From NCBI GenBank assembly GCA_012295275.1, contig CM022669.1:4377777-4441776 (forward strand): a stretch of 64,000 bases of DNA. The letters are read 5' to 3'. Under the pieces are notes generated by a model. The model did no database searches, was not told where the DNA came from, and saw nothing but the letters and a program-made list of their open reading frames with translations. Origin of the DNA: Chrysomallon squamiferum. Taxonomy: Eukaryota; Mollusca; Gastropoda; Neomphalida; Peltospiridae. Shown here piece after piece: positions 26,501 through 38,811 of the stretch. The number at the start of each line of letters is the position of its first letter. The first letter of the stretch is position 1. Made by a program: the position numbers and the translations under genes.

Positions 26501-27012
26501 AGTGATATGTGCTCACAAACAGATTAGAGTTAGGTCCCTTACGTGAGATGTACTCACTAAGCAAAGTAAAAATTATATCGATTACAGTTATCTCCCTTTA
26601 GTGAGATGTGTTCACAGACATAGATTAGAGTTATGTCCCTTACGTGAGATGTATTCACTAAGCTTACGTACGGTAATTATCCGAAAAATGGAACCTGCGA
26701 AGACGCCGAGCTTCTATCGTTTTAATAATTCAACGTGGTTCTTTATTTGTTTTTTTTTTTTTTTTTTTTATCCTGTGTACTTTGCTTATTTCTGTTATAT
26801 TAAAAAAAAAATCAGTAAATAAAATATTTTAATGTGTCGTTTGAGGTATTCGGTTTTTTAATATCAGAATTTATTATTTCTTTTTATATTTTGTTAATAT
26901 TCTGAACTTTATTTGTTTTTAAATTCTCTGGCAATTTTTAATTAATTGAATTTTATTTCTTTTAGAATTGTATATGCTTTAAGCACCAGAGGTTTTTCTC
27001 TGTGTATGATTC
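15516..27012. repeat. Satellite array, ~620-bp unit, in intron 1 of KY-like copy B
   Basis: A tandem array of near-identical units. Using the anchor 'acagaaataagcaaag', direct units start at about 15521, 16171, 16827, 17446, 18065, 18699, 19320, 19967, 20597, 21239, 21871, 22508, 23145, 23791, 24416, 25041 and 25664. Spacing is 619-656 bp, and most length variation lies in an internal (CA)n tract. The last direct unit is cut at about 25783 and inverted units follow. Each unit has about 220 bp made of four diverged ~50-bp sub-repeats around 'acatctcacgtaagggacat'. The array replaces nearly all of intron 1: homology to copy C resumes at 'cagccggat' near 27016. A minus-strand frame of about 72 codons recurs in the units but looks non-coding. 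Confidence 0.95.
25784..27012 (-). repeat. Inverted segment of the satellite array
   Basis: From about 25790 the satellite continues as its reverse complement. The anchor appears as 'ctgt' at about 26173 and 26792, 619 bp apart, giving roughly two units in opposite orientation to the seventeen on the left. The junction joins 'cggataatt' of a truncated direct unit to a TG-rich tract of an inverted unit. The inverted units carry a few private differences (for example TA for CA near 26158). Confidence 0.95.
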
Positions 27013-27928
27013 TTACAGCAGCCGGATAACAAACAGTTCATCAGTTATATTTGTCATATAATGTTTTGTCGAAAGTAACGTTTAATTCTGGAATCTGTTG
27101 TTGGTTTTCTCTACAGATTTTTGTGGCAGACACAGAGCCGGGTTATCCACCTCCAAAACCACCAGAAACCAGGAAGAAAGATATTTTCAAAATAGAGGAT
27201 TATCAAGATATCGAAGTGAAAGCAAAACATGTTAGAGTCTTGTTTATAAGATATGGAATAACCTCAATTCGACACGTCTGTTTTATGTGTCTGTATATGT
27301 GGTGTAATTTTATGTATGTATTTATGTCTGTGTATGTACATATGTATGCACGTTTTATGAATGTATATGAGTGAGCGTATGTCTGTATTTATATAGTATG
27401 ATTGTGTATGGAAGTCGCTTTTATCGTTATTATGGTTTTTATCGTGTTGCTATTTTTATGCTGATAATAATAGTTACTGTTTTCCTTATACTTATTATTA
27501 TCATTATTACAGGCTTCGCAAGATGACGCCTCCACTTACACGTCACTCGTAAACTATCTCACCTCAGATTTGAAGACAGATCTTCAGAAATTTAGGTCTA
27601 TTTTCGTGTGGCTGGGAAATCAGAGAATCTACAACATGTCGTATCCTGACGTCAAAAACCGAAACACACCCAGAGGCTACATGAAACTAATAAAAAATCA
27701 CATACGGTCGTACACATCATTCTTTGCCCTCCTTTGCAGGTATGTATTGCATTGTAATTGTCGTAAAGTTTCTAGAAGTATAATTTAATTAGTAATATAA
27801 AAAGAAATAAAAGTATTTAAGATCCCAAACAACCGGGCAAACAGTCGGTTACTGAAAATGTGTTCTTAAGGGGAAGTCCGTTAACTATCTATCTGTAGGT
27901 ATGTCTGTCTGATTGTGTGTGTGTGTGT

Positions 27929-27932
<4 letters not shown>

Positions 27933-28009
<77 letters not shown>
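27933..28009. repeat. (CT)n microsatellite, intron 3 of copy B
   Basis: About 75 bp of pure CT just upstream of the exon 4 acceptor. It creates a false N-terminal extension if exon 4 is read as a simple open frame. Confidence 0.95.
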
Positions 28010-28011
<2 letters not shown>

Positions 28012-28675
28012 ATTTATTCATTTATTCATTTAGAGCATCCAAAATTCCGTGTGTTCTAATCACAGGACATTTCAAGGATACAGAGTTTGAAGTTGGCGAT
28101 ACAGACCTTAGTCACCACTACTCTGCCTGGAATGCTGTGTATGTAGATTATTCCTGGAGGATTGTCCACCCTTTCTGGGCTTTCACAGGAGTAGTAGGGC
28201 ACGAAACGGGTCGATGGACTTTAATAGAAAACCAAGGAAAAGGCGCAAGGCAAAAGCAACAAAAATCAGAAGGAATGCACAAAAAGATGTCAAATAATCC
28301 AGAATATGCCTTGGAAATCAACGCCAAAGAGAAGGGTTCTCTAGGTCAATTTGAGAACGTCTGTAACTACTTGATTTCTTCTGATCAAAAGGAATGGGCA
28401 AATGTATCAACGAATGAGGTAAATGGCTATTGTTCATATTTGAGTTTCTTTCTTTTTATGATTGGTTGCAGTGGTTATTTATTTTGGTACAGGCTTATTT
28501 TTTCTTTCTTAATTTGTTTTTAGTTTCAGTTTTATTTTCCTTTTATTTGCCTTTTAAAGTGGACAAACAGAAAGGACAATGCAGTGATAGTTACCATATA
28601 TTTTACTTCATTATTTTATTTAAACAAAAGATATTCATTCATATAAACATGTCTGTATCTATAAAGAACAGGTAA

Positions 28676-28784
<109 letters not shown>

Positions 28785-29259
28785 AATAGATACATACATA
28801 TTATTATATAAATAATTATGTGTATGTGTGTAGGAGTGTGTTTTTCTGTATTTGTCTGCCTTTATGTGTTTATTTCAGAAGAGAGAGAGAGAGAAACAGA
28901 GAGAGAGAAAGAGATAGAGAAAAAAATGACAGAGACACAGAGAGAGAAAGAGAGAGAAAGAAAGAAAGAGAGAGACAGAAAGAGAGTGAGAGTGAGAGAA
29001 GAGAGAGAGAGTTACATATTATACACACATATAGTAAACATACAGTGAGAGAAGGAGACAATTCGACACGTTGATAAGTACATTCAGACTTTGTAAAGAC
29101 ATATTCAACTTTAAGATTGTGAAAAGAAAGCTGATCAAGGAAACTGAAGGTGACGACATAGAAGAGCTAGAAAAGACTGAACAGCAGCATGACGAAGAAC
29201 TGACAGCTGCGAAAGAAAGGCTCGTTGAATTACATCTAAACCGTGAGTAGTGTGTAAAT

Positions 29260-29445
<186 letters not shown>

Positions 29446-30143
29446 CTTCCCTGTCTCTAAAGATACAGACATCCAGATAGACTAGTGGCAGAAAGATATT
29501 TGTGTGTATTTGTGTGTGTGTTTGTTAGTATATATGTGCACATAGAGAGAGAGAGGGAGAGAGAGAGAGAGAGACACACACACACACACACATACACACA
29601 GACACACAGGTCGAAAGAAGTATAGATCAGGGAAAATAGATATATTACGTTGTCTTTCTGTTTTCTGTTTTTCACAAGGTGTGAAAGAGGCCTCGAAGAA
29701 AAGAGATCTTCCTGAACTGAGCGACGCTATTTACAGCGCCGAGAACTCGATCTCTTCACAGATGATCGTCAACTCAGATACCATGAATGAAGCTCGCCAA
29801 GTCCAAGAACAGCTGAAGAGACTAAAACTGTTTCTGCATAAAGTAGTCGAACTAAAACAAGAAACTGTGTCTGAAATACACAGCTACAACCGGCCGAAGA
29901 GAGTCATTCATGACGTGATGAAAGCGACATATCTCATTCTAGGAGAAAAAGAAAAAAACTGAAGGTAAGCTCAGTCATTGTTCATTTTTCTTGTTATGTA
30001 ATTGAGATTTTCTTACTTACACATATATGTATATATACACACATTTAGATTGGAAAGCGCAAAAGTCTATTATATATACATATATTTTATTTTCAACGTC
30101 AGTGTAAACATAAATACGTATTTGTATCTGTCTCTCTTTTTTA

Positions 30144-30178
<35 letters not shown>

Positions 30179-31900
30179 GTGTGTGTGTGTGTTTGTTTAC
30201 AGAATACAGTATATTTACGCTAAGAGTATGTTGAAATGATTTATTTAATATTTCTAGAAGTGGAAGTACGTACAGACTCTGTTGAGACGTATCGGAAAGG
30301 ACAGTATTGTTACACGTATTAAAGATTTTGATATTGTGAGGTTGTCAATCCCTTCTGCTAAACGAGCCGACATTTTGCTTAACCAGTACAAACTTGTTGA
30401 CGTCAGACAACACAGTGCAGGGGCCGGCACATTTTACGTCTGGGTAAGTTTTTGATATTAACACTAAAAGAGATTATCAGTCTCATCCGCGCTCTAGTTC
30501 CGCCACCGGTCCTAAAGAATATCTTTGGTGATACTAACAAATAGTACAGCCTAATTAAGACATGGATAACCATTTTCGAGAAACATGGCTCATTCTTCAG
30601 ACAGGCTGTACTACTAATAAACATTATTTTCATCCTGAAAATAGAATTGTCTTTCAGAAAACACAGCGGGCCCCAATTTTCCCATGACTGTCCTAAATAT
30701 TCACTGCATATTTCATTGTAGTCTTAGGATAGAGTTGGCTATAAGGTCCCCTTGGGATAAAAAGCCCACTGGCTTTATAGCGAAGTGTACATATGAACTG
30801 AAACCAGAAACTACATCATAAGATTCCACTGACGTCGTAGATATATTCATCCTGTACCACGAAACTTCACTTCTAACTCATGTAAGTGTTTTATGAAATT
30901 TCGAATATTTGACAGATTCGTATAATATTTTGTATTCGTGTTTTAGGTTAAAGAATGGTCACGTACTCACAAAGTACTGTGAAGTTAGGAAGGGATGTAT
31001 TGACTTTATGTTTAATAACTTGTTTTTGGTTTGTAACAGAATAATTGATGGTGCATTCATTAAAATTTCGCCTAAAAGGCCCCATTACAAGATATTATTC
31101 TTTTATAAATGTGAGTGTTTTATTATATTCGTTTAATGTCACAAATACACTAAATCAGTTCCTCTGTTCATTAATTATATTTACTGCTCAAAACGGGGAA
31201 AAGTTGCTAAATGTGATATAAAATATATAATATTTTCCTTAAGGGACGCTTTTACCCAATGCTATACTATATTTATTTTTTACATCTAGTCTTAATTTTT
31301 AATGAAGTATAGATAGGATCGAGTAAATCTTGAAAAATATCAGAGTGTAATGACGCAGTTCAGATGTTTTGTATCAGTATTATTTTATGATGAGGAAAAA
31401 AGGTCCAAGATGTGAATTATAATAAATTTCATTTGACCATTTGTAGTGTCAAATGTTCATACTTTTAGTCTCGTAGTTAAATGGATCAAACGTCATTAAC
31501 TACCCACTAATTGCCAAATATTGGAATCATTAGAAAGAGAAGAAAAATAGACCATAAGGATTATGATTGCAGCAGATTAGACTGGTTCTAAGTTTCATTT
31601 ATAAAGATGACTCTTGAAGGGAAGTAACTCACAGAGAATTGCAGAGTTGAACGAATAAAAGCGTCCTTTCTATAGATTAATATGTTTCTGAAAATATTAA
31701 ACATTGTAGATGTAAAATAGATTTTGTTTTGTTTTATTTTGTTTCATTTCATTTCTTTATTTTTTATTGATATGTTTGTATTTATTTGTTTGTTTGTTTG
31801 TTTATTAATTAATTAATTTATTTATTTATTGATAAATATTCTATTTTTTATTTGTTTCCAGAGTAACAACATAATAAGTGAAAAGATTAGAGAAGTGTAA

Positions 31901-33373
31901 TTTTGAACAGAGAATGGAATCAATACAAGACTACAGTTATGTTCTTTTTCTTTGGACGAATTCAACTACAGCAGAGAAAATCGACAAAAATGTAGGATAT
32001 TTAGTCACGGTTGACTGACGTTTTGTGATAAAGATGCGTAGATTACTGTCGATTAAATACTTTAATAAGTACTGTACCAAGGAAGTTTATACACTATATA
32101 TAATTACACTTTACTATACTATAGATAAAGCAATGTACATCACTACGAGAGACTTGTTATAAAATAATACTTAGAAATTATAATAAATTGTATTTTTTGT
32201 TGTTGTGGGGGTTACTACAAGTTGAAAAACTAAAATTTTGAAATAATTTCATATTGAATCAACATAAAGTGATGTTTTGAGTGTGTAGGTAAACTGAACC
32301 AAGACTCTTCTAATTAGCCACTTCGTTACATAAATCCGGTTATTTTATATTTGTGTGTATATTGTCACATTGTCTGTGTGTTTGTATCATTATATAAAGG
32401 AAAGTTTAAGATACATATTTTCACTGTGATACAAGCGATGATGTGTATTGTTCATCATTAGAACTAGGAAAAATACTACAAGTCAACAAAAAACTGAATC
32501 AGACGGAGTTACGTCCCTTCAATCACACTGCATTAAAAACATTTTGAAACTGATCAGACACTATGAACAGGCCTGTTCGGATACGTAATTTAAAAAATAA
32601 GCGCTCCATTGCCTCATGTTTTTCAAGATGATATAAGTTTTATTATTAAAGAAAAAAGAAGAGAACTTTGCTCGGCACAAGAACAGAATCAGAGTGCACC
32701 TGTCACCCATTCTCAGGCAGATCAGTTACAACACTGAGTAACTGTCCATTGTGTTTGTTTCACTGTGCGTTGAGGCTTTGTTTATTGAAATAAGTACTCT
32801 TAATTCAGGTCACGTACTCTTTGTTTGTGTTGGTGCTTATGTAGAAGTCATATCTAATCATAGATATTATCTTGAAGATATTTCGTTATTTACTTCCTCG
32901 TTTATTTGTTGTCGGGAAAGGATTGCAGTATTAATTTAGATTTCAAGCTTCAAGACTTGTTGCCAGACATTTAACAAGTGGATCGTGTAGTAATACTGTA
33001 AGTTTATCACAAAACGTTTTTGAATCAATTTAACAGTGAAATATTCACGTTAAGATATAACAAAGAATTTAAACAGAAGAGCCAAATGTCACAATTTATA
33101 CGCAAAACACTTAAAGAGACAGACTTGAATGCGAGACGGTTATTTATTAAACCCAGAGTATCTTAAACTGAAGACAAAATGTTGTTTATAAATTAACTAA
33201 TTCTAACAGTATGTATGAATAATGGGTTCTGATTACTGATGTTTAATAGAAACTCAGTTTTGATAATCACAATGTATCAAACTTATAATGACTTAGTTTT
33301 ATACAGAGTAAAATAAAATAATAAGGATGAAAATAAATAAATAAATAAATAATAAATAATAATAATAATAATA

Positions 33374-33420
<47 letters not shown>

Positions 33421-34404
33421 AATTATAATATTATCTTAAATTACTTTTTTCATTTTACAAAAAGACATCAATATTTTTTTTTTTATTTATTCAGAATTTG
33501 ATTAATTTTGGCTGTAACTGAGTTTGTTTTCTCGTTCTCCAACTCTTTAATAAAACACGAATACTGTCAACATGTTAACATATGCACAGACTGTAGAATA
33601 TTATACGCGGCCATTGACTTTTAAATGTGAAGATAACAGAGGCGTGGCGTTGTTTGCCAGTCCCCGGGGCAACGCAAGTGTAGTGCACCCCCTAACCCGT
33701 GGCAATTTATCCATCCCCGAACCTCTTTCACTAGTCCACTAATGAAGCTAAGAATTCTGCGACCGAGGTAACCGCCCTTGTGGCCCCTCCCACGCTCCAC
33801 CCCTCGAATTTAATAACTACATGACTGAAACAATGGCTTCACGACAGCTTAACATAATTAATTTAATATCATTGAATCTATCCCTTTTTGTTTTAAATAT
33901 TATATTTCATTATATTGGTCTTAATGAAAGCATATAGACCCAGTTCTGTCACTTCTAATTAAAAAGATTTATATATTTATCTTTGCATAGGCGACGGAAA
34001 CATAAAACATCTATTGACACATGGTGTAAAAGATTATTACTCAACAACAGTTGTATTTTAAATCCTCGATCGCTGTCTACTATCACCCGGACATATTCGA
34101 TCACGTGATCTACTTCAGAAAAACAAATAATAAGCGTTTTTCTCGGAATCAGCCTATCTTGACTGGACCTGTCGTTGATCTTCGTATTTATCTCTGAGTG
34201 AAAACACATTATTCAAGTGGTTGACGGTTAACAAGGAGGTGCGTCTCGATTTTATTTCAAAGTTAGACAAACTTCGATACACTTCGAGACAGTTGTCTTA
34301 CAGTTACGTGCTGTAAGTATTAAGTATAAATTCAGGTTTGTGTATATTATTATTGTTATTATTGTTTTAATGATTACTATTAATATTATTATTGTTATAA
34401 TTAA

Positions 34405-34456
<52 letters not shown>

Positions 34457-34490
34457 ATTGCCCTTGCCGATACATACATATACGTATACA

Positions 34491-34527
<37 letters not shown>

Positions 34528-34596
34528 ATCAGTCTGCAGACTGGTGATACCCATAATTTAGAATATTTTAATAATTATATTTTAGGTTGACAGAAA
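31901..34596. other. 3' flank of copy B and upstream region of copy C
   Basis: No gene seen. AATAAA lies at 32182-32187. The stretch 32400-32900 is duplicated after copies A and C. An (AAT)n/(ATT)n tract lies at 33337-33420. The duplicated GC-richer block is at about 33570-33830, and (ATT)n and (TA)n tracts at 34345-34522 directly precede exon 1 of copy C. Confidence 0.6.
32182..32187 (+). terminator. Polyadenylation signal, copy B
   Basis: AATAAA at the position equivalent to that of copy A, about 280 bp after the last-exon stop codon. Confidence 0.45.
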
Positions 34597-35622
34597 ATGG
34601 GATGTGGAGCAAGCAAGTCTACCCCTGTTGTGGACGAAGACGACACAGATATAGATTTTGTAAGTAGCATGTTTTGATGCAGTCGTTATTATTATATTTT
34701 TTCTTTTTATTCTAAAACAGACGAACAAATGGTCTAAAAGAACATCATATACTTTCCAGTTCTTATTTATTTTTTGTTAGTAAAACAGAAAGTAATATAT
34801 AAAACAGAAAATTTGCGAGGATTCACATATGCTGACGTCTTCTTCATTTAATATGATGTCATTACATAGTAATCTTGTCTTTAGTAATGTCTCACAGTAT
34901 TTATTATACCGGTGATATTTTACAGTACGAATACACTATATCAGTGACATTTATTACATATGCTATAGCAATAGTATTACATAGGACATATTTTACATAA
35001 ACTATGCCAGTGATATTTGTTACATATTCTATATCAACAGCATTTCATTTGACATATTTTACAAACACGATTTCAATAGTATTTCATATGACATATCAGT
35101 GATATTTGTTACATATACTATATCAATATAGTTTTATATGACATATCTTACATACACTGTATCAGTAGTATTTCAAATGACATATCTTACACTAAATCAA
35201 TAGTATTTCATATCAAATATCTTTCATATACCATATGAATAGTATTTCATTTGACATACCTCACATACACCATGACAGTCATATTACACACTGCACATAA
35301 TAAACACACACTATATCAGTAATATTTTACAGCAGCCGGATTACAAACAGTTCAACAGTTATATTTGTCATATGATGGTTTGTCGAAAGTAACGTTTAGT
35401 TCTGGAATCTGTTGTTGTTTTTTTCACCAGATTTTTGTGGAAGACACAGAGCCGGGCTATCCACCGCCAAAACCACCAGCAACCAGGAAGAAAGATATTT
35501 TCAAAATAGAGGATTATCAAGATATCGAAGTCAAAGCAAAGAAGGTAAGAATCTGGTATATAAGCTATTGATTTACCTAAAAAGTACTGATGTCTTTTAG
35601 GTGCCTGCTTTAATGTAAAGTA

Positions 35623-35655
<33 letters not shown>

Positions 35656-37904
35656 TGTATGTATGTATGTATGTTACTGTTTTTCTTATAATAATAATAC
35701 TTATTATTATTACAGGCTTCGCAAGATGACGCCTCCACTTACACGTCACTCGTAAACTATCTCACCTCAGATTTGAAGACAGATGTTCAGAAAGTTAGAT
35801 ATATTTTCGTTTGGCTGGGAAACCAGAGAATCTACGACATGACGTATCCTGGCGTGAAAGACCCAAACACACCTAGAGGCTATATGAAACTAATAAAATA
35901 TCGTAAAGGGTCGTACCCGTTATTCTTTGCCCTCATTTGCAGGTATGAACACACTGTAATTGTTTAAATCATACATAAATATAATTTAATTAGTAATATT
36001 AAAAGAAATAAGGAAACAGGAAGTGTTGATTCCGAAAGAAACGGGCAAACACTTAAATACTGAGAATATATTCATAAGGGAAAGTCCCTCTGTCTATCTA
36101 TCTATATATATCTGTCTGGATGTTTGTCTCTCTGTCTATATATCTGTCAGTTAGTCTATAAATCTATCTATCTATCTATCAATCCATCTATCTATCTATC
36201 TGTCTGTCTGTCTGTCATCTGTCTGTCTGCCTGTCTGTCTGTCTATCTCTCTCTATCTATCTATCTCTATCTCTATCTGTCTGTCTGTCTGTCTGTCTGC
36301 GTGTCTGTCTGTCTCTGCATATCAGTTTATCTATCTATCTATATATCAGTCTGTCTGTGTATCTGTCTGTCTGTCTACCTGTATGTTTGTCTCTGACTGT
36401 GTGTCCGTCCGTCCGTCCATCCGTCCATCCACATGGCCTAACAGTCTGTCTTATTGTGTGTCTGAATGTTCATCAGCAATTTTCTCTCTCAGGGCAGCCA
36501 ACATTCCGTGTGTTATAATCAGAGGCAAAACCAAAGGTCTAGGGTTTGAAGTTGGTGACACAGACATCAGTAACCGCAACTCTACCTGGAATGCTGTGTA
36601 TGTAGATCAGTCCTGGAGGATTGTCCACCCTTTCTGGGCGTTCACAGGAGTGGTAGGGCACGAAACGGGTCGATGGACTTTAATAGAAAACCAAGGAAAA
36701 GGCGCCAGGCAAAAGCAACAAAAATCAGAAGGAATGCACATTTATCATCGTAATGAATTTTATTTTCTCACCAATCCCGATGAGTTTATTTATATGTGTA
36801 TGGCTTCCGAGAAAGAATGGCAGCTGTTACCATCGTCTTGGACTGAAGCTGATTTTGTTCGAGTTCCTATGTTTTCAGAATCTTATTTTTCTTCTGGCAT
36901 AAAACTAAAAAGTGAAAATATTGGAGTAAAGAAATCTAAAGAAGGCTTAGTCAAGATCAGCTTTAAGATGCTTACAGAACGTCTACTAACTTACAAGTTG
37001 TTGTTTGACGAAAAAATGTCAGAAGAGAAACTGCCAAAAGACGTCCAGGCAGACTTGTACGTTTTACAGAACAACGAAGACAAAATAAAATCATTTATCA
37101 TTCGCTTCCCTGTACGAGGTATTTATAAGATGGAAATCAACGACGGCTTGTGTAACTTCAGGCTCGATTGTGATTCAATGGGGAAAAATACAAATCCTTT
37201 CCCAACAAATCCAGCAATAGGATTCGGCTACAATTTGAAAGCTGCAGAAGCAGGTTTGACTCAACCTTCCGTCAAAAACGGTATTGTTATCATGGACTGT
37301 GGTACGGTGAAGAAGTTCCAGTTCAAAAGCATCAAAGAACTGGAATTTCAGGTTTTTCTTAAACATTACTCGAAGGTTGTACAAAATCTTGAAGAGTTTA
37401 TTAATGTGGAGCAAAAGGGTGAAAATGTCATTGTCACTGTGACAATGCCAGACAAAAACGTGTCAAATAATCCAGAATATGCCTTGGAAATCAACGCCAA
37501 AGAGAAGGGTTCTCGAGATAAATTTGAAAACGTCTGTAACTACTTGATTTCTTCTGATCAAAAGGAATGGGCAAATGTATCAACAACGAAGGAGGTAAAT
37601 TGCTATTTTTCATATTATACACATGTATAGTAGACATACAGTCAGAGAAGGAGTTAAATCGAAACGTTGCTTCGTACATACAGAGTTTGTAATGACATAT
37701 TTAACTTTCAGATGGTGGATGCTAAAACAAAGCTGATCAAGGCAACTGAAGGTGATGACATAGAACAGATAGAAAAAGCTGTACGGAATTTTGTCATGTC
37801 TCGGCAGCATGATGAAGGACAACTGACAGCTGCGAAAGAAAGGCTTGTTGAATTACATCTTGTTGAACTACATCTAAAACGTGAGTCTCTCTCTCTCTCT
37901 GTGT

Positions 37905-37959
<55 letters not shown>

Positions 37960-38159
37960 CTCTCTCTTGTTGTATCTCTCTCTCTCTCTGTCTCTCTCTA
38001 TCTCTCTCTGTCTCTACCTCTCTCTCTCATTTATAAGCTGAAAACATAGAAGTTATGATACTTCCGTCATCAACACTGTTAGAAAGATGGTTAAAATGAA
38101 AGAGATGCACAGAGAGTCAGACAGCCAGACGGACAGACAGACAGATAATTGTTGGACGG

Positions 38160-38210
<51 letters not shown>

Positions 38211-38770
38211 GTAGATATATGCACAGAGAGAGACACACACACACACACACACACTCACATCGATAGAAAGATAGATCAGGGAAAAATGATATAGAATGTT
38301 GATTTGACCAAAGTTCTTTTGTTTTCTGTTTTTCACAAGGTCTGAAAGAGGCCTCGAAGAAAAGAAATCTTGCTGCATTGAACGACGCTATTGACAGCGC
38401 CGAGAACTCGATCTATTCAAGGATGATCGTCAACTCAGAGACCATGATTGAAGCTCGCCAGGTCCAAGAAGTGCTGAAGAGACTAAACCTATTTCTGCAT
38501 AAAATAAGCGAACTAAAACAAGAAACTGTGTCTGAAATACACAGCTACAACCGTCCAAAGAGCCTAATTCATGACGTGATGAAAGCGACATATCTCATTC
38601 TAGGAGAAAAAGAAAAACAACTGAAGGTAAGCTTAGTTATGCTTCGTTTTCGTTGTTATGTAATTCAGATTGTTCTTACTTTCTTACAGTAATTGTTTAC
38701 TTGTTTGGACATTGTGTTTTGTACAGACATTTGTATATCAAATAGAATAAGAAAAAGGCAAGCACACACT

Positions 38771-38811
<41 letters not shown>

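Noticed and set aside
15516-27012. Regularly spaced repeats as a CRISPR-like array
   Set aside because: Units are about 620 bp and nearly identical throughout, with no short repeat and unique spacer pattern, in an intron-bearing eukaryotic gene.
27915-28033. Leu/Ser-rich leader before exon 4 of copy B
   Set aside because: It is a pure (CT)n tract in the intron; the true exon begins at 28034.
36383-36492. N-terminal part of a 415-codon open frame read from ATG at 36383
   Set aside because: This is intronic TCTG/TCCG sequence. The exon starts at 36493 after a normal acceptor, in phase with exon 3, as in the other copies.
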